DNA of 64,000 nt from Alkalihalophilus pseudofirmus (GCF_029094545.1 NZ_CP117835.1:476001-540000); one strand, 5' to 3'. Numbered from the stretch's first letter, positions 26,427-37,740 are shown. Notes: a model not told the origin generated them from the letters alone. Translations and numbers: made by a program.

Positions 26427-28163
26427 ATGAGAAAGATTTTTACGTTTATTAAGCCATACCGATTCCCGATGTGGATTGCCATTGTACTAATGTTAGTAGA
26501 GCTAGCAGTTGAACTTTTTCATCCCCTTCTATTAGCAAGGATTATTGATGAAGGTGTTGTTGCTGGGGATATAGATATTGTTATAAGGTGGGGGCTTATT
26601 ATGATAGGAATGTCATTTTTGGCTTTTCTATCAGGAGTGATTAATTCTTTTTATGCTGCCCATGTGTCGCAAAGCACAGGGTTTGATTTACGACAGAGCA
26701 TGTATACAAGAGTACAGTCATTTGCCTATTCTAAACTGCAAAATTTTGAAACCTCGTCTCTTATTACAAGAATGACAAATGATGTGACACAAATTCAAAA
26801 TACGATATTTATGAGTTTGCGAATTATGATGCGAGCCCCGTTGCTGGTCATTGGAGGCACCATTATGGCTTTTGTGGTGAATGCAAAGCTTGCGTTATTT
26901 CTTGTGGTCACAATCCCAATTCTTATCTTCTTTCTTATTTGGATGATGAAAAAGGGCGGCAGCATGTTTCGTGAAGTACAAAATAAGCTGGATCAACTGA
27001 ATCATGTCATGCGCGAAAATTTAAAAGGGATACGTATTATAAAAGCTTTTGTACGGAGAAACCATGAAGGAAAACGATTTAACAAGGACAATGAACAATT
27101 AAAAGATCAGACGATAAAAGCGCTGCGGTTAATGGAAGTGACCATGCCTGTCCTTTTATTGTTAATGAACGGTACGATTATTGGAGTGCTCTGGTTTGGA
27201 GCGATCGATGTTGGAGCTAATCAAGCTCAAGTCGGTGAAGTAGTGGCAATTATTAATTATGCAACAAGAATTACTTCAGCTTTGACGGTATTTTCAATGA
27301 TCATCATCGTCTTTTCAAGAGCAAGAGCTTCAGCGGCCCGTATTGATGAGGTTCTCTCAACTGAAACAGGAATGGAAGACGGAGATATTGAGACAGCTAT
27401 TGAACAAAGTAAACAGAGTGATAAACATATCGAATTTAATCATGTAACGTTTAACTATCCAAGAAGCCAAAAAGATGTATTAAAGGATCTTTCCTTCTAT
27501 GTGAAAAGAGGGGAAACAGTCGCTATATTAGGGGCAACGGGTTCAGGGAAGTCGAGCTTATTCCAGCTCATTCCTAGGCTGTATGATCCACAAAAAGGCT
27601 CCATTTCTATTGACGGGATCGACTTGCGGGAATGGGAAATGGGTAAGCTGCGCCAGATGATGGGTTATGTGCCGCAAGAATCTCTTTTGTTTACAGGTTC
27701 TATAAAAGAGAATCTAAGCTGGGGGAGAAAAGAGAGCACAGAAAGAGAGATGGAGGCATCTGCGAAAGCGGCTCAAATTCACGATACGATTACTGCTCTA
27801 CCAAAACAATATGAAACAAGAATTGGGCAAAAGGGTGTCAATCTCTCTGGAGGGCAGAAGCAAAGGATTTCGATTGCCAGAGCTCTTATCCGGCAGCCGC
27901 GTATCCTGCTGCTCGATGATAGTACAAGTGCGCTTGATATGAAAACAGAAAGAAAGTTTTTGAAAGCATTAGAAGAATACCCTTGTACGACCCTTATTAT
28001 TACACAAAAAATAAAGACCGCGATGGCAGCTGACCGGATTTTCCTTTTAGATCAAGGCCGGATGCTTGCTGAGGGATCGCATGAAGAACTGTTAAAGTAC
28101 TCAGATCTTTACCAACAGATCGCTCAATCTCAGCTAGGAAAGGAGGAGATACACCATGTTTGA
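26427..28163 (+). CDS. ABC exporter half-transporter with degenerate nucleotide site (YfiB-like)
   Basis: 578 residues: six membrane helices in about 1-310 and an ATPase domain from about 335. Walker A is GATGSGKSS and the signature LSGGQKQR is normal, but the catalytic Glu after Walker B is Asp (LLLDDSTSALD) and the H-loop His is Gln (IITQKI). This is the degenerate half expected in heterodimeric exporters such as YfiB/YfiC, BmrC/BmrD and TM287/288. Its stop overlaps the start of the partner gene by 8 nt, so the two are coupled. Likely exports drugs, peptides or lipids; the substrate is unknown. Confidence 0.9.
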   Translation: MRKIFTFIKPYRFPMWIAIVLMLVELAVELFHPLLLARIIDEGVVAGDIDIVIRWGLIMIGMSFLAFLSGVINSFYAAHVSQSTGFDLRQSMYTRVQSFAYSKLQNFETSSLITRMTNDVTQIQNTIFMSLRIMMRAPLLVIGGTIMAFVVNAKLALFLVVTIPILIFFLIWMMKKGGSMFREVQNKLDQLNHVMRENLKGIRIIKAFVRRNHEGKRFNKDNEQLKDQTIKALRLMEVTMPVLLLLMNGTIIGVLWFGAIDVGANQAQVGEVVAIINYATRITSALTVFSMIIIVFSRARASAARIDEVLSTETGMEDGDIETAIEQSKQSDKHIEFNHVTFNYPRSQKDVLKDLSFYVKRGETVAILGATGSGKSSLFQLIPRLYDPQKGSISIDGIDLREWEMGKLRQMMGYVPQESLLFTGSIKENLSWGRKESTEREMEASAKAAQIHDTITALPKQYETRIGQKGVNLSGGQKQRISIARALIRQPRILLLDDSTSALDMKTERKFLKALEEYPCTTLIITQKIKTAMAADRIFLLDQGRMLAEGSHEELLKYSDLYQQIAQSQLGKEEIHHV

Positions 28164-29967
28164 TCCTTTGACTCGGCCATTTAAGTATCAACCAATTGAT
28201 TGGAGAGCGAGTGAACCAGCAACAAAGGGCAAGAAAAAGGAAAGAGCGAAGGATTGGTCAGGCACATTGTCTAGGCTTTGGTCTTATTTAGCCGTATATA
28301 AGGGCAAGCTTTTCCTTGTTGTGCTTATGGTGGTAGCAAGTTCGGTACTGAGCTTGCTTGGTCCTTTTCTAGTCGGAGTTTCGATTGATCGATTTATTGT
28401 GACAAATGAATTAAACGGTCTAACGACACTGCTGGTATTCTTATTTCTTATCTATATTGGGCACTCAGTGAGCATTTGGCTGCAAAATTACTGGATGGTG
28501 GAGGTAGCACAGAAGTCTGTGTACGAAATAAGGATGCACCTATTCACACATCTTCAAAAGCTGCCGATTCCGTTCTTTGATAAGAGGCAGCACGGGGAAT
28601 TAATGAGTCGTGTCACAAATGATATGGAAAATGTCAGTTCTACTTTAAATAGTTCCGTGATCCAAATTCTCTCAAGTGTATTAACGTTTATTGGCATCCT
28701 AGGAGTGATGATTTACTTAAGTCCATTAATGACAGTCTTGACACTTCTAATTATTCCAGTAATGGTGCTTGGGCTGAAATGGATAACAAGAAGAACAAGT
28801 GTCTTTTTTAAAGAGCAGCAGCGAAATATAGGTGATGTAAATGGATTTATTGAGGAAACTGTATCAGGGCAATCCATGGTGAAGGTGTTCTCTCAAGAAG
28901 AGAGGGTCATTGGCGAGTTTGAAGAGAAGAACCAGAAATTAAAGCAATCTGGGTTTTGGGCTCAAACGTACTCTGGATTTATTCCAAAGGTAATGAATGT
29001 ACTTAATAATTTGAGCTTTGCAGTCATTGCAGGTGTTGGCGGTGTGCTCGTTCTTCAAGATGCAATTACGATAGGGGTCATCGTTATTTTTGCTGAATAT
29101 GCTAGACAGTTTACTAGACCGTTAAATGATTTAGCTAACCAGTTCAACACGCTTCTCTCAGCAGTTGCAGGGGCTGAGAGAGTCTTTCAAATCATTGATG
29201 AGCCGGTAGAAAAAGATCAAAAAGACAGCCTGCCTGTACCTCAGTTTAAAGGGAATGTAGACTTTAGGAATGTCTCGTTTTCTTATGAAAAAGATGAGAA
29301 AATTATTGATGACATTAGTTTCACTGTCAAATCAGGTGAAACCGCTGCGTTCGTAGGGCCGACCGGAGCAGGGAAAACAACCATTATTAATATGATCTCT
29401 CGTTTTTATAACCCGGATTCAGGGGAGATCTTGTTTGATGGAGAACAGGTGAACAGGTATGACAGAGAAGAAGTAAGGAGGCAGCTGGGTTATGTTCTTC
29501 AAGACCCGTTTTTATTTGAGGGAACGATTAGAGAGAACATTCGGTATGGGAGATTAAATGCGACTGATGATGAAGTCGAACAAGCAGCCAAAGAAGCAAA
29601 TGCTCACTCCTTTATTTCTCACCTAGAGGAACAATATGACACGATCCTTTCTCAAGACGGGGGAGGAATCAGTCAAGGGCAAAAGCAGCTTATATCGATT
29701 GCTCGTGCTTTATTAGCTGATCCCTCGATCCTGATTTTAGATGAAGCAACGAGCAGTATTGATACTGTCACAGAGTTGAAGATACAAGAAGCGCTCTTTA
29801 GATTAATGAGGGGAAGAACGAGCTTTGTTATTGCGCACAGATTGAATACAATTGAGAAGGCAGATAAAATTCTTGTGTTAGTAGATGGAAAGATTATTGA
29901 ACAAGGAACGCATGAAGAACTTAGACATCAAAGAGGCTACTATCAGAAATTATACGAAGGGGATTAA
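28156..29967 (+). CDS. ABC exporter half-transporter with canonical ATPase site (YfiC-like)
   Basis: 603 residues with a 30-residue basic N-terminal extension, six membrane helices (about 45-340) and an ATPase domain from about 370. Walker A GPTGAGKTT, Walker B with catalytic Glu (ILILDEATSSID) and H-loop His (FVIAHRL) are canonical; the signature reads ISQGQKQL, as is common in this half. It pairs with the degenerate YfiB-like half just upstream; length and order match yfiB-yfiC of B. subtilis. A terminator follows at 30025. Confidence 0.9.
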   Translation: MFDPLTRPFKYQPIDWRASEPATKGKKKERAKDWSGTLSRLWSYLAVYKGKLFLVVLMVVASSVLSLLGPFLVGVSIDRFIVTNELNGLTTLLVFLFLIYIGHSVSIWLQNYWMVEVAQKSVYEIRMHLFTHLQKLPIPFFDKRQHGELMSRVTNDMENVSSTLNSSVIQILSSVLTFIGILGVMIYLSPLMTVLTLLIIPVMVLGLKWITRRTSVFFKEQQRNIGDVNGFIEETVSGQSMVKVFSQEERVIGEFEEKNQKLKQSGFWAQTYSGFIPKVMNVLNNLSFAVIAGVGGVLVLQDAITIGVIVIFAEYARQFTRPLNDLANQFNTLLSAVAGAERVFQIIDEPVEKDQKDSLPVPQFKGNVDFRNVSFSYEKDEKIIDDISFTVKSGETAAFVGPTGAGKTTIINMISRFYNPDSGEILFDGEQVNRYDREEVRRQLGYVLQDPFLFEGTIRENIRYGRLNATDDEVEQAAKEANAHSFISHLEEQYDTILSQDGGGISQGQKQLISIARALLADPSILILDEATSSIDTVTELKIQEALFRLMRGRTSFVIAHRLNTIEKADKILVLVDGKIIEQGTHEELRHQRGYYQKLYEGD

Positions 29968-30024
29968 AAGTAAGGCTGTACGCCTAATACTTCATAAAAA
30001 AATAGAGTCCATATCCTATGATCA

Positions 30025-30056
30025 AAAGAGCTGTGCTTTAGGGCAGCTCTTTATTT
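30025..30056 (+). terminator. Terminator after the ABC exporter pair
   Basis: AAAGAGCTG (30025-30033) and CAGCTCTTT (30044-30052) pair perfectly, followed by ATTTT, 58 nt past the stop. Confidence 0.75.
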
Positions 30057-30167
30057 TAGGACCTTAGTTTCAGAATTTGTCGAAAATTGTGTGAGGAAAG
30101 TTAAAGGAATCACTCACTCTATGTCGAATGTACGAAAAAGAAAAATATAAACTAGGGGTATTGAGAG

Positions 30168-31472
30168 ATGATCATAGAGAAGTTATTACTACAAGTTCTA
30201 ATTGTTTTATCTCCTGTTCTAATATATAGTGTCATTTCAAATGGAAAAAAAGAACCTCGCTTTCCTTTTTTGATGATATTTTACATGCTGGCTGGAGTAT
30301 TATGCATCGTATTTTCCTACCAAACATTCGGTTTGTATTGGGACCTGCGCTATGTGATTGTCGTCTGTGCTTTTTTGTATGGAGGAGTGAGGACAGGCTG
30401 GGTGGTATTCGCTGTTTTAATGCTGACAAGAACCATTTACGGCGGAGACCATTTACCATTTGCCTATCTTTGTATTACATCTGCTGCACTAGCCGCCTAT
30501 TTTTTTCAAGCCAAGTATCAGCAAGTGGTGACAAAATGGAAAAAGGTATTATTTACGATTGCGCTCTCACTTGTCCCGGTAGTTATACAGGTGACGATTA
30601 CAATGATCTTAGTTAGTCAGCATGCGTTGCCGGTTATGGACGAATCGGTCTTAGCAAGCTACTTATTTTATTATGTATTGGTGATAATCATTGCGGCAGG
30701 ATTCATCACACTCTTGCATGAAGCCGTTAATGAACGAAGACGAATGCAAGAAGAAATTATTCGTGCGGAGAAATTTAACACATTAGCGGGACTCGCCGCA
30801 TCGATTGCTCATGAAGTGAGAAATCCTCTAACGGTAGTGAAAGGATTTCTGCAGTTAATGAAAGAAGATGACAAGAGCACGAATCAACAATATTTTTCTT
30901 TAGTACTCAATGAATTAGGTCGGGCAGAAAACATTATTAATGACTACTTGAGCTTTGCGAAGCCAGAATTGAAAAGTGTTGAAAATGTGAAGCTGCTAGA
31001 GACTGTCCAAGAAATCCAGGCACTGCTTCAGCCGTATGCGATTAAAGAGGGAGTACATTTAAATGAACTGCATGATATTGAAGAAGGGCTTTTAGTTAAG
31101 GCAGACAGAAATCAATTGAAGCAGGCTTTAATTAATTTTGTCAAAAATGCGATTGAGGCGACCCCTAATGGCGGGAATGTCAGTTTGATTGTTCAACAGA
31201 CTGGTAACATGGTGACTGTTCATATCTCTGATACAGGAAAAGGAATGAATAAAGAAGAGCTTAGCAGGATTGGTTCTTTATTTTACACTACGAAAGACAA
31301 AGGAACAGGCCTCGGGACAATGGTATCGATTCGCATTATTGAGGCGATGGCAGGGATGGTTACCTTTAAAAGTAAAGAATTAGTAGGTACCACAGTCTCT
31401 GTTTCTCTACCTGTTCAAAAAGAGCCAGCAACGATTCATTCAATTAATGATAAGAAAAAAGAAGCAATGTAG
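30168..31472 (+). CDS. Orphan sensor histidine kinase, KinB-like (5TM-LYT sensor)
   Basis: 434 residues. Five or six membrane helices in about 1-190 form a 5TM-LYT-type sensor; a HisKA domain follows with the phospho-accepting His in SIAHEVRNPLTVVKG (near 215), then HATPase motifs NFVKNAIEA (N box), DTGKGM (G1) and GTGLGTMVSIRII (G2). There is no response regulator beside it, as for the sporulation phosphorelay kinases that feed Spo0F. B. subtilis KinB has the same architecture and length. Assignment to the sporulation relay is inferred. The C-terminal tail (HSINDKKKEAM) is extra. Confidence 0.85.
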   Translation: MIIEKLLLQVLIVLSPVLIYSVISNGKKEPRFPFLMIFYMLAGVLCIVFSYQTFGLYWDLRYVIVVCAFLYGGVRTGWVVFAVLMLTRTIYGGDHLPFAYLCITSAALAAYFFQAKYQQVVTKWKKVLFTIALSLVPVVIQVTITMILVSQHALPVMDESVLASYLFYYVLVIIIAAGFITLLHEAVNERRRMQEEIIRAEKFNTLAGLAASIAHEVRNPLTVVKGFLQLMKEDDKSTNQQYFSLVLNELGRAENIINDYLSFAKPELKSVENVKLLETVQEIQALLQPYAIKEGVHLNELHDIEEGLLVKADRNQLKQALINFVKNAIEATPNGGNVSLIVQQTGNMVTVHISDTGKGMNKEELSRIGSLFYTTKDKGTGLGTMVSIRIIEAMAGMVTFKSKELVGTTVSVSLPVQKEPATIHSINDKKKEAM

Positions 31473-31495
31473 TGAAGCGAAAATATTGTTATGGA

Positions 31496-31534
31496 AAACA
31501 GGAGAATTGGTGATAAAAACCAATTCTCCTGTTT
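31496..31534. terminator. Bidirectional terminator between the kinase and DUF779 genes
   Basis: AAACAGGAGAATTGG (31496-31510) and CCAATTCTCCTGTTT (31520-31534) pair perfectly over a 9-nt loop and are flanked by A/T runs. It serves both convergent genes. Confidence 0.88.
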
Positions 31535-31537
31535 GTA

Positions 31538-31897
31538 TTAAGTTAATCCTAATTCGATTCTTTCTTCGTTTGTGAACACTCGTGACCGCGTTAGAAACCT
31601 TTTACCTTCAGGTCCTTCTAATGAAAACATGCCGCCACGGCCTGCCACAACATCAATAATAAGCTGCGTATGCTTCCAATATTGATATTGATCTTTGGCA
31701 ATGTAGAAAGGACAATCGGCGATATGGCCGAGCAGTACATCTTGATCGCCAATATTCAATTCTCCTTGTTGGTAGCACATCGGGGAGCTGCCATCGCAGC
31801 ATCCCCCCGATTGATGAAACATCAAAGGTCCGTGAATGTCTTTTAGGTAGTGTATGAATTTTAGAGTCGCGTCGGTTGCTACAACACGCTCAACCAT
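31538..31897 (-). CDS. DUF779 protein, aldehyde dehydrogenase partner
   Basis: 119 residues from ATG 31897, 6 nt after GGAGGG (ATG 31903 abuts that site). The sequence HQSGGCCDGSSPMCY and HIADCPFYIAKDQYQYWKHTQ is the DUF779 signature, with a cysteine-rich centre suggesting metal or cofactor handling. DUF779 genes regularly sit next to acetaldehyde dehydrogenase genes; here it follows one by 21 nt on the same strand. Its biochemical role is not established. Confidence 0.85.
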   Translation of the reverse strand: MVERVVATDATLKFIHYLKDIHGPLMFHQSGGCCDGSSPMCYQQGELNIGDQDVLLGHIADCPFYIAKDQYQYWKHTQLIIDVVAGRGGMFSLEGPEGKRFLTRSRVFTNEERIELGLT

Positions 31898-31918
31898 CAG
31901 CATCCCTCCGTTCTAGAT

Positions 31919-33439
31919 TTAAAAGAATCCAAGTGCATCTTCGCTGTAGCTAACGAGCAGGTTTTTCGTTTGCTGATAGTGGCTTAGCATCATTTTATGA
32001 TTCTCACGACCAATACCTGACTTTTTGTATCCGCCAAATGCAGCATGAGCTGGGTAGGCGTGGTAGCAGTTCGTCCAGACACGTCCAGCTTGGATTTCAC
32101 GTCCGAAGCGGTAGGCTGTGTTTATATTTCGTGACCATACACCTGCTCCAAGACCGTATAACGTATCGTTAGCAATGGCTAAAGCTTCTGCATCATCTTT
32201 AAATGTAGTAACTGAAACGACAGGGCCGAAAATTTCTTCTTGGAAAATACGCATATTATTTGTTCCAGCAAAGACAGTTGGCTGAACATAATAACCGTTA
32301 GCTAGATCGCCTTCAAGCTGGTTGCGTCCGCCGCCGGCAAGGCAAGTGGCGCCTTCTTGTTTTCCAATATCCAAGTAAGAAAGGATTTTTTCAAGCTGCT
32401 CTTGTGAAGCTTGTGCACCCATCATTGTATCTGGGTCTAGCGGGTTTCCGGTTTTGATTTCTTTAACACGAGCAATGACACGCTCCATAAATTCATCATA
32501 AATGGATTCGTGAACGAGGGCGCGGGACGGGCATGTACATACTTCACCTTGATTTAGGGCAAACATGACAAAGCCTTCTACCGCTTTATTTAAGAACGCA
32601 TCATCCTTATCCATAATATCGGCGAAGAAAATATTTGGAGATTTGCCGCCAAGCTCTAAAGTGACCGGAATAATATTTTCAGAAGCATACTGCATAATTA
32701 AGCGGCCGGTTGTTGTCTCTCCAGTAAATGCTACTTTAGCAATACGGTTGCTTTGAGCAAGCGGCTTACCTGCCTCAACACCAAAACCGTTAACTACGTT
32801 TAATACCCCTTTTGGAAGCAGATCTTCAATCAGCTCTAATAAAACAAAGATTGAAACAGGAGTCTGCTCGGCTGGCTTTAATACAACGCAGTTTCCTGCA
32901 GCAAGCGCCGGTGCCAATTTCCAAGTTGCCATAAGAAGAGGGAAGTTCCACGGGATGATCTGTCCGACAACGCCTAAAGGCTCTTGGAAATGGTAAGCGA
33001 CTGTATTCTCGTCAATTTGAGAAATGCTTCCTTCCTCAGCACGAAGGACGCCAGCGAAATAGCGGAAATGATCAACAGCAAGCGGGATATCGGCATTTAA
33101 GGTTTCACGGACAGCTTTACCGTTTTCCCATGTTTCACTTACAGCAAGCATTTCAAGGTTTTCTTCCATACGATCAGCAATTTTATTTAAAATATTCGCA
33201 CGTTCTGCCGGAGACGTTTTCCCCCAGCTGTCCTTTGCGGCGTGCGCTGCATCAAGTGCTAGCTCAATATCTTCAGCAGAAGATCTAGCAACCTCGCAAA
33301 ACACCTGTCCGGTTACAGGAGTAATATTTTCGAAGTATTTCCCACCTGCAGGAGGTGTCCATTCTCCGTTGATATAGTTTTCGTAACGATCCTTAAAGTG
33401 AATGAGTGCGCCTTCAGTGTTTGGGTTTTTGTAGACCAT
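31919..33439 (-). CDS. NAD(P)-dependent aldehyde dehydrogenase (acetaldehyde dehydrogenase type)
   Basis: 506 residues from ATG 33439, which has AGGAGGAG upstream; the frame stays open to 33637 but that extension has no start signal. Motifs: [31 protein letters not shown], catalytic Glu in [11 protein letters not shown] and catalytic Cys in [13 protein letters not shown]. The C-terminus [27 protein letters not shown] is typical of the AldB/acetaldehyde group that oxidises acetaldehyde to acetate. A DUF779 partner follows, and a perfect cre site lies upstream, so carbon catabolite control is likely. Confidence 0.92.
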   Translation of the reverse strand: MVYKNPNTEGALIHFKDRYENYINGEWTPPAGGKYFENITPVTGQVFCEVARSSAEDIELALDAAHAAKDSWGKTSPAERANILNKIADRMEENLEMLAVSETWENGKAVRETLNADIPLAVDHFRYFAGVLRAEEGSISQIDENTVAYHFQEPLGVVGQIIPWNFPLLMATWKLAPALAAGNCVVLKPAEQTPVSIFVLLELIEDLLPKGVLNVVNGFGVEAGKPLAQSNRIAKVAFTGETTTGRLIMQYASENIIPVTLELGGKSPNIFFADIMDKDDAFLNKAVEGFVMFALNQGEVCTCPSRALVHESIYDEFMERVIARVKEIKTGNPLDPDTMMGAQASQEQLEKILSYLDIGKQEGATCLAGGGRNQLEGDLANGYYVQPTVFAGTNNMRIFQEEIFGPVVSVTTFKDDAEALAIANDTLYGLGAGVWSRNINTAYRFGREIQAGRVWTNCYHAYPAHAAFGGYKKSGIGRENHKMMLSHYQQTKNLLVSYSEDALGFF

Positions 33440-33503
33440 GTAAACTCCTCCTAAGTAAGTTGATATAAATGTATTGAACATCGCTTGTCCAAGATTTAAT
33501 TTA

Positions 33504-33517
33504 TGAAAGCGGTTGCA
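33504..33517. promoter_or_regulatory. cre site (CcpA) upstream of the aldehyde dehydrogenase gene
   Basis: TGAAAGCGGTTGCA fits the cre consensus TGNAANCGNWNNCA at every fixed position. It lies 65 nt upstream of the aldehyde dehydrogenase start and 77 nt before the divergent pseudouridine synthase gene; the dehydrogenase is the likelier target. Confidence 0.6.
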
Positions 33518-33594
33518 ATAATAGACGTATAAACAGAGATCACATTCACATGATAAAATAGATCGAGACCCTTTATAAGAGAGGACCTGTAAAT

Positions 33595-34284
33595 GTGAGA
33601 ATTCAATTATATATGAGCAACACTGGTTATTGCTCAAGAAGAGAAACAGAAAGGCTATTGGCTGCTGGTCGAATAACGGTTAATGGTAAAACAGCGACAA
33701 AAGATACATTTGTTGATACAGATGACTGTATTTTATTAGATGGTTCGCCGGTTCCGATGAAGGAACGAAATATTTACCTTTTGTTACATAAACCAACGGG
33801 CATTGTATGTACGGCCCAAAGGCAGGTCAAAAATAATCTGATTGATTACATGAATTATCCTGAACGGATTTTTGCTGTTGGACGTCTGGATAAAGATTCT
33901 GAAGGCCTGCTTCTCTTAACGAATGATGGTGATATTGTAAACAAAATCATGCGAGTCGAAAATGGTCACGAAAAAGAATATATTGTAACCGTTGACCGTC
34001 CTTATCCTGATTCATTTTTAAAGGGTATGGCGAGTGGTGTTGAGATTCTAGATCAAGTGACAGAGCCATGTACTGTTACGAGAATCGATGAAATGACGTT
34101 TCGAATTATCTTAAAGCAAGGCTTAAATCGTCAAATTAGACGCATGACAAAAGAGTTCGGATATTATGTGACAAGACTTCGTCGCGTTCGAATTATGAAC
34201 CTTTCAATAGATAGACTGCCATATGGACAATGGCGTGAATTAACAGATGAAGAACTTAATGTCTTGATGAAGGATCTTAGATGA
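33595..34284 (+). CDS. Pseudouridine synthase, RsuA/RluF family
   Basis: 229 residues. An N-terminal S4 RNA-binding domain (about 1-60; [20 protein letters not shown]) precedes the catalytic domain with the active-site Asp in [18 protein letters not shown] and the late GLNRQIRRM motif. The combination and length resemble RluF/RluB-type enzymes that modify 23S rRNA. The start is GTG 33595, with GAGAGG about 9 nt upstream. Single gene. The exact rRNA target is not readable. Confidence 0.88.
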   Translation: MRIQLYMSNTGYCSRRETERLLAAGRITVNGKTATKDTFVDTDDCILLDGSPVPMKERNIYLLLHKPTGIVCTAQRQVKNNLIDYMNYPERIFAVGRLDKDSEGLLLLTNDGDIVNKIMRVENGHEKEYIVTVDRPYPDSFLKGMASGVEILDQVTEPCTVTRIDEMTFRIILKQGLNRQIRRMTKEFGYYVTRLRRVRIMNLSIDRLPYGQWRELTDEELNVLMKDLR

Positions 34285-34463
34285 GGGATTAGAAGTTGTT
34301 CGTACCACCTCCTATAAATAGTAGTGTACTAGAGATTCATAAAAAAGTCGAATATTATTTTATTTTTCTGAAAATATATTCCTTTTCTTAAAGACCTCTT
34401 TACAAGATTCATAGAGTCATGTATATTATAGGCAAGTTTATATTGAAGCTGATGAGTTCAATT

Positions 34464-34530
34464 GAGAGGCAGCTTTTTGCGAGATGTGATCTATTAAGAT
34501 CGTACCTCGCAAAAAGTTGTCTCTTTTTTT
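34464..34530 (+). promoter_or_regulatory. glpFK leader terminator (GlpP antitermination target)
   Basis: A long hairpin, GAGAGGCAGCTTTTTGCGAG (34464-34483) with CTCGCAAAAAGTTGTCTC (34506-34523), ends in seven T, 40 nt before glpF. In B. subtilis the glpFK leader has such a terminator, bypassed when GlpP with glycerol-3-phosphate binds the mRNA. A glpP gene with a similar leader lies downstream here, supporting the same control. Confidence 0.8.
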
Positions 34531-34539
34531 GTACCCATC

Positions 34540-34553
34540 GGTAACCGCTTCCA
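34540..34553. promoter_or_regulatory. Candidate cre site before glpF
   Basis: GGTAACCGCTTCCA matches the cre consensus TGNAANCGNWNNCA except at the first base. It lies between the leader terminator and the glpF ribosome site, where CcpA could act as a roadblock. Medium-low certainty because of the mismatch. Confidence 0.45.
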
Positions 34554-34570
34554 AGAAAGGGGAGAGATGT

Positions 34571-35404
34571 ATGAGTGTCTATTTAGCTGAATTAATTGGT
34601 ACAATGGTTTTAATTATTTTTGGTGGAGGGGTTGTAGCCGGCGTCGTACTTAAGAAGTCAAAAGCTGAAAACTCAGGCTGGATTGTCATTACATTTGGAT
34701 GGGGATTTGCCGTAGCTTTTGCTGTATATGCAGTCGGCGGAATCAGCGGAGCACATTTAAATCCTGCTGTAACGCTAGGGCTCGCTTCGGTAGGAGAATT
34801 TTCTTGGAGTTTAGTTCCAGGGTATATCATCGCTCAAATTATTGGTGCATTTATTGGTGCGTGCATTGTCTTTATTCATTATCTGCCACATTGGAGAGAA
34901 ACAAAGGATCAAGGGGCAAAATTAGCGGTTTTTTCAACAGATCCAGCAATTGCGCATACGCCATCTAACTTAATTAGTGAGGCGATTGGAACGGCTGTAT
35001 TATTGTTTGGGCTGCTTGCTATTGGAGCGAATCAATTTACAGAAGGATTAAATCCTTTAATTGTCGGGTTCCTTATTGTAGCCATTGGGTTGTCATTAGG
35101 AGGCACTACTGGTTATGCTATTAACCCGGCAAGGGATCTTGGGCCTCGTTTAGCACATTTCTTTCTTCCGATAGCAGGAAAAGGCTCATCGAACTGGAAG
35201 TATGCATGGGTGCCGGTTGCAGGACCTGCAATTGGAGGTGTGTTAGGAGCACAGTTCTATCACATTATGTTTAACGGTGGATCAGTTGTACCGTTATTTA
35301 TTCTTATTGCACTTCTTATCATGATTAGTGCAGCGTCAAAATGGATGCCATCTGAATCAAAGGTAACAACACATTATCAAAATAACGCAGAAAACGTTTC
35401 ATAA
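34571..35404 (+). CDS. glpF: Glycerol uptake facilitator (aquaglyceroporin)
   Basis: 277 residues, six membrane helices with both half-helix motifs: NPA in SGAHLNPAVTLG and NPA in GYAINPARDLGPR (the Asp after the second NPAR is characteristic of glycerol facilitators). ATG 34571 lies 8 nt after AAGGGGAG; earlier in-frame codons fall within the leader. It passes glycerol into the cell by diffusion, trapped by GlpK 21 nt downstream. Confidence 0.96.
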   Translation: MSVYLAELIGTMVLIIFGGGVVAGVVLKKSKAENSGWIVITFGWGFAVAFAVYAVGGISGAHLNPAVTLGLASVGEFSWSLVPGYIIAQIIGAFIGACIVFIHYLPHWRETKDQGAKLAVFSTDPAIAHTPSNLISEAIGTAVLLFGLLAIGANQFTEGLNPLIVGFLIVAIGLSLGGTTGYAINPARDLGPRLAHFFLPIAGKGSSNWKYAWVPVAGPAIGGVLGAQFYHIMFNGGSVVPLFILIALLIMISAASKWMPSESKVTTHYQNNAENVS

Positions 35405-36931
<1,527 letters not shown>

Positions 36932-36966
36932 TTCCTGCACTCTGACGCCCATAAAGCCGGTTATTA

Positions 36967-37107
36967 TTTACGTGATAAATAAGACTTGCTATACTTGGGG
37001 TAAGTTAATAAAGAGTCTATGAGGAGAGGACTGCAACTTTTTTGATTAATGATTTTCGTTAAGTGATACGTTAATGAATTGATCAAGTTTAGTTGTGGTC
37101 CTTTTTT
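36967..37107 (+). promoter_or_regulatory. glpP promoter and leader terminator
   Basis: TTTACG, a 17-nt spacer and TATACT (36990-36995) form a promoter. About 33 nt later GGACTGCAACT (37028-37038) and AGTTGTGGTCC (37091-37101) form the base of a long hairpin followed by TTTTTT. The arms resemble those of the glpFK leader (GGCAGCTTTTT, AGTTGTCTC), so GlpP may control its own synthesis by antitermination. This is inference from structure. Confidence 0.65.
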
Positions 37108-37150
37108 ATCTTGCTTCAATTAATTATTACGTAAAGTAAGGGTGAACCAT

Positions 37151-37711
37151 ATGAACTTTAACGGTCAAAAAGTGCTGCCGGCCATCAAGCGGATGAAAGA
37201 TTTTGAAAAGGTGTTATCTAATAATGACGAATATATGGTCATGCTAGATCTTCATATTGCTCAGCTTGGTGCAGTCATGAATCAAACGAAAAGGGCTAAT
37301 AAAAAAGTGATTCTTCATGCTGATATGATACAAGGGCTCAGAAATGATAAATATTCCACTGAGTTTTTATGTCAGCAAATTAAACCGGCCGGTCTTATTT
37401 CAACGAGAGGCGATGTGCTTAGAACAGCTAAAAAAAATAACGTATTAGCTATCCAGCGTTTATTTTTATTAGATACGATTGCCCTAGAGACAAGCTATAA
37501 GCTGGTTGAACAGATAGAGCCCGATTTTATTGAAGTCCTTCCAGGAGTGATTCCTCACTATATCGAGAAGGTCAGAAAGGACACGAAGACTGAAGTTATA
37601 ACGGGAGGGTTAATTGAAACAGAAGAGGATGCCACGAGAGCGTTTGAGGCAGGAGCGGTAGCCATTACAACCTCTAGAGAAGACTTATGGAAATTTAATA
37701 TAGGCGACTAA
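37151..37711 (+). CDS. glpP: Glycerol-3-phosphate-responsive antiterminator
   Basis: 186 residues, TIM-barrel-like GlpP family: MVMLDLHIAQLG, VILHADMIQGL, ISTRGDVLRTAKK, QRLFLLDT, EVLPGVIP and GGLIETEEDATRAFEAGAVAITTS are all characteristic. GlpP binds the leader mRNA of glp genes when loaded with glycerol-3-phosphate and prevents termination. ATG 37151 has AAGGGTG 7 nt upstream; GTG 37142 overlaps that site. In B. subtilis glpP precedes glpFK; here it follows, with its own promoter and leader. Confidence 0.93.
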   Translation: MNFNGQKVLPAIKRMKDFEKVLSNNDEYMVMLDLHIAQLGAVMNQTKRANKKVILHADMIQGLRNDKYSTEFLCQQIKPAGLISTRGDVLRTAKKNNVLAIQRLFLLDTIALETSYKLVEQIEPDFIEVLPGVIPHYIEKVRKDTKTEVITGGLIETEEDATRAFEAGAVAITTSREDLWKFNIGD

Positions 37712-37740
37712 AAAGGCTGCGAACTAACTCGCAGCCTTTT
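37711..37740. terminator. Bidirectional terminator between glpP and the DMT transporter gene
   Basis: AAAAGGCTGCGA (37711-37722) and TCGCAGCCTTTT (37729-37740) pair perfectly over a 6-nt loop. The last bases of glpP and the stop of the minus-strand gene fall within it. Confidence 0.88.

Noticed and set aside
33440-33637. In-frame N-terminal extension of the aldehyde dehydrogenase
   Set aside because: The extension overlaps the cre site and divergent gene start and lacks a ribosome site; ATG 33439 has AGGAGGAG.
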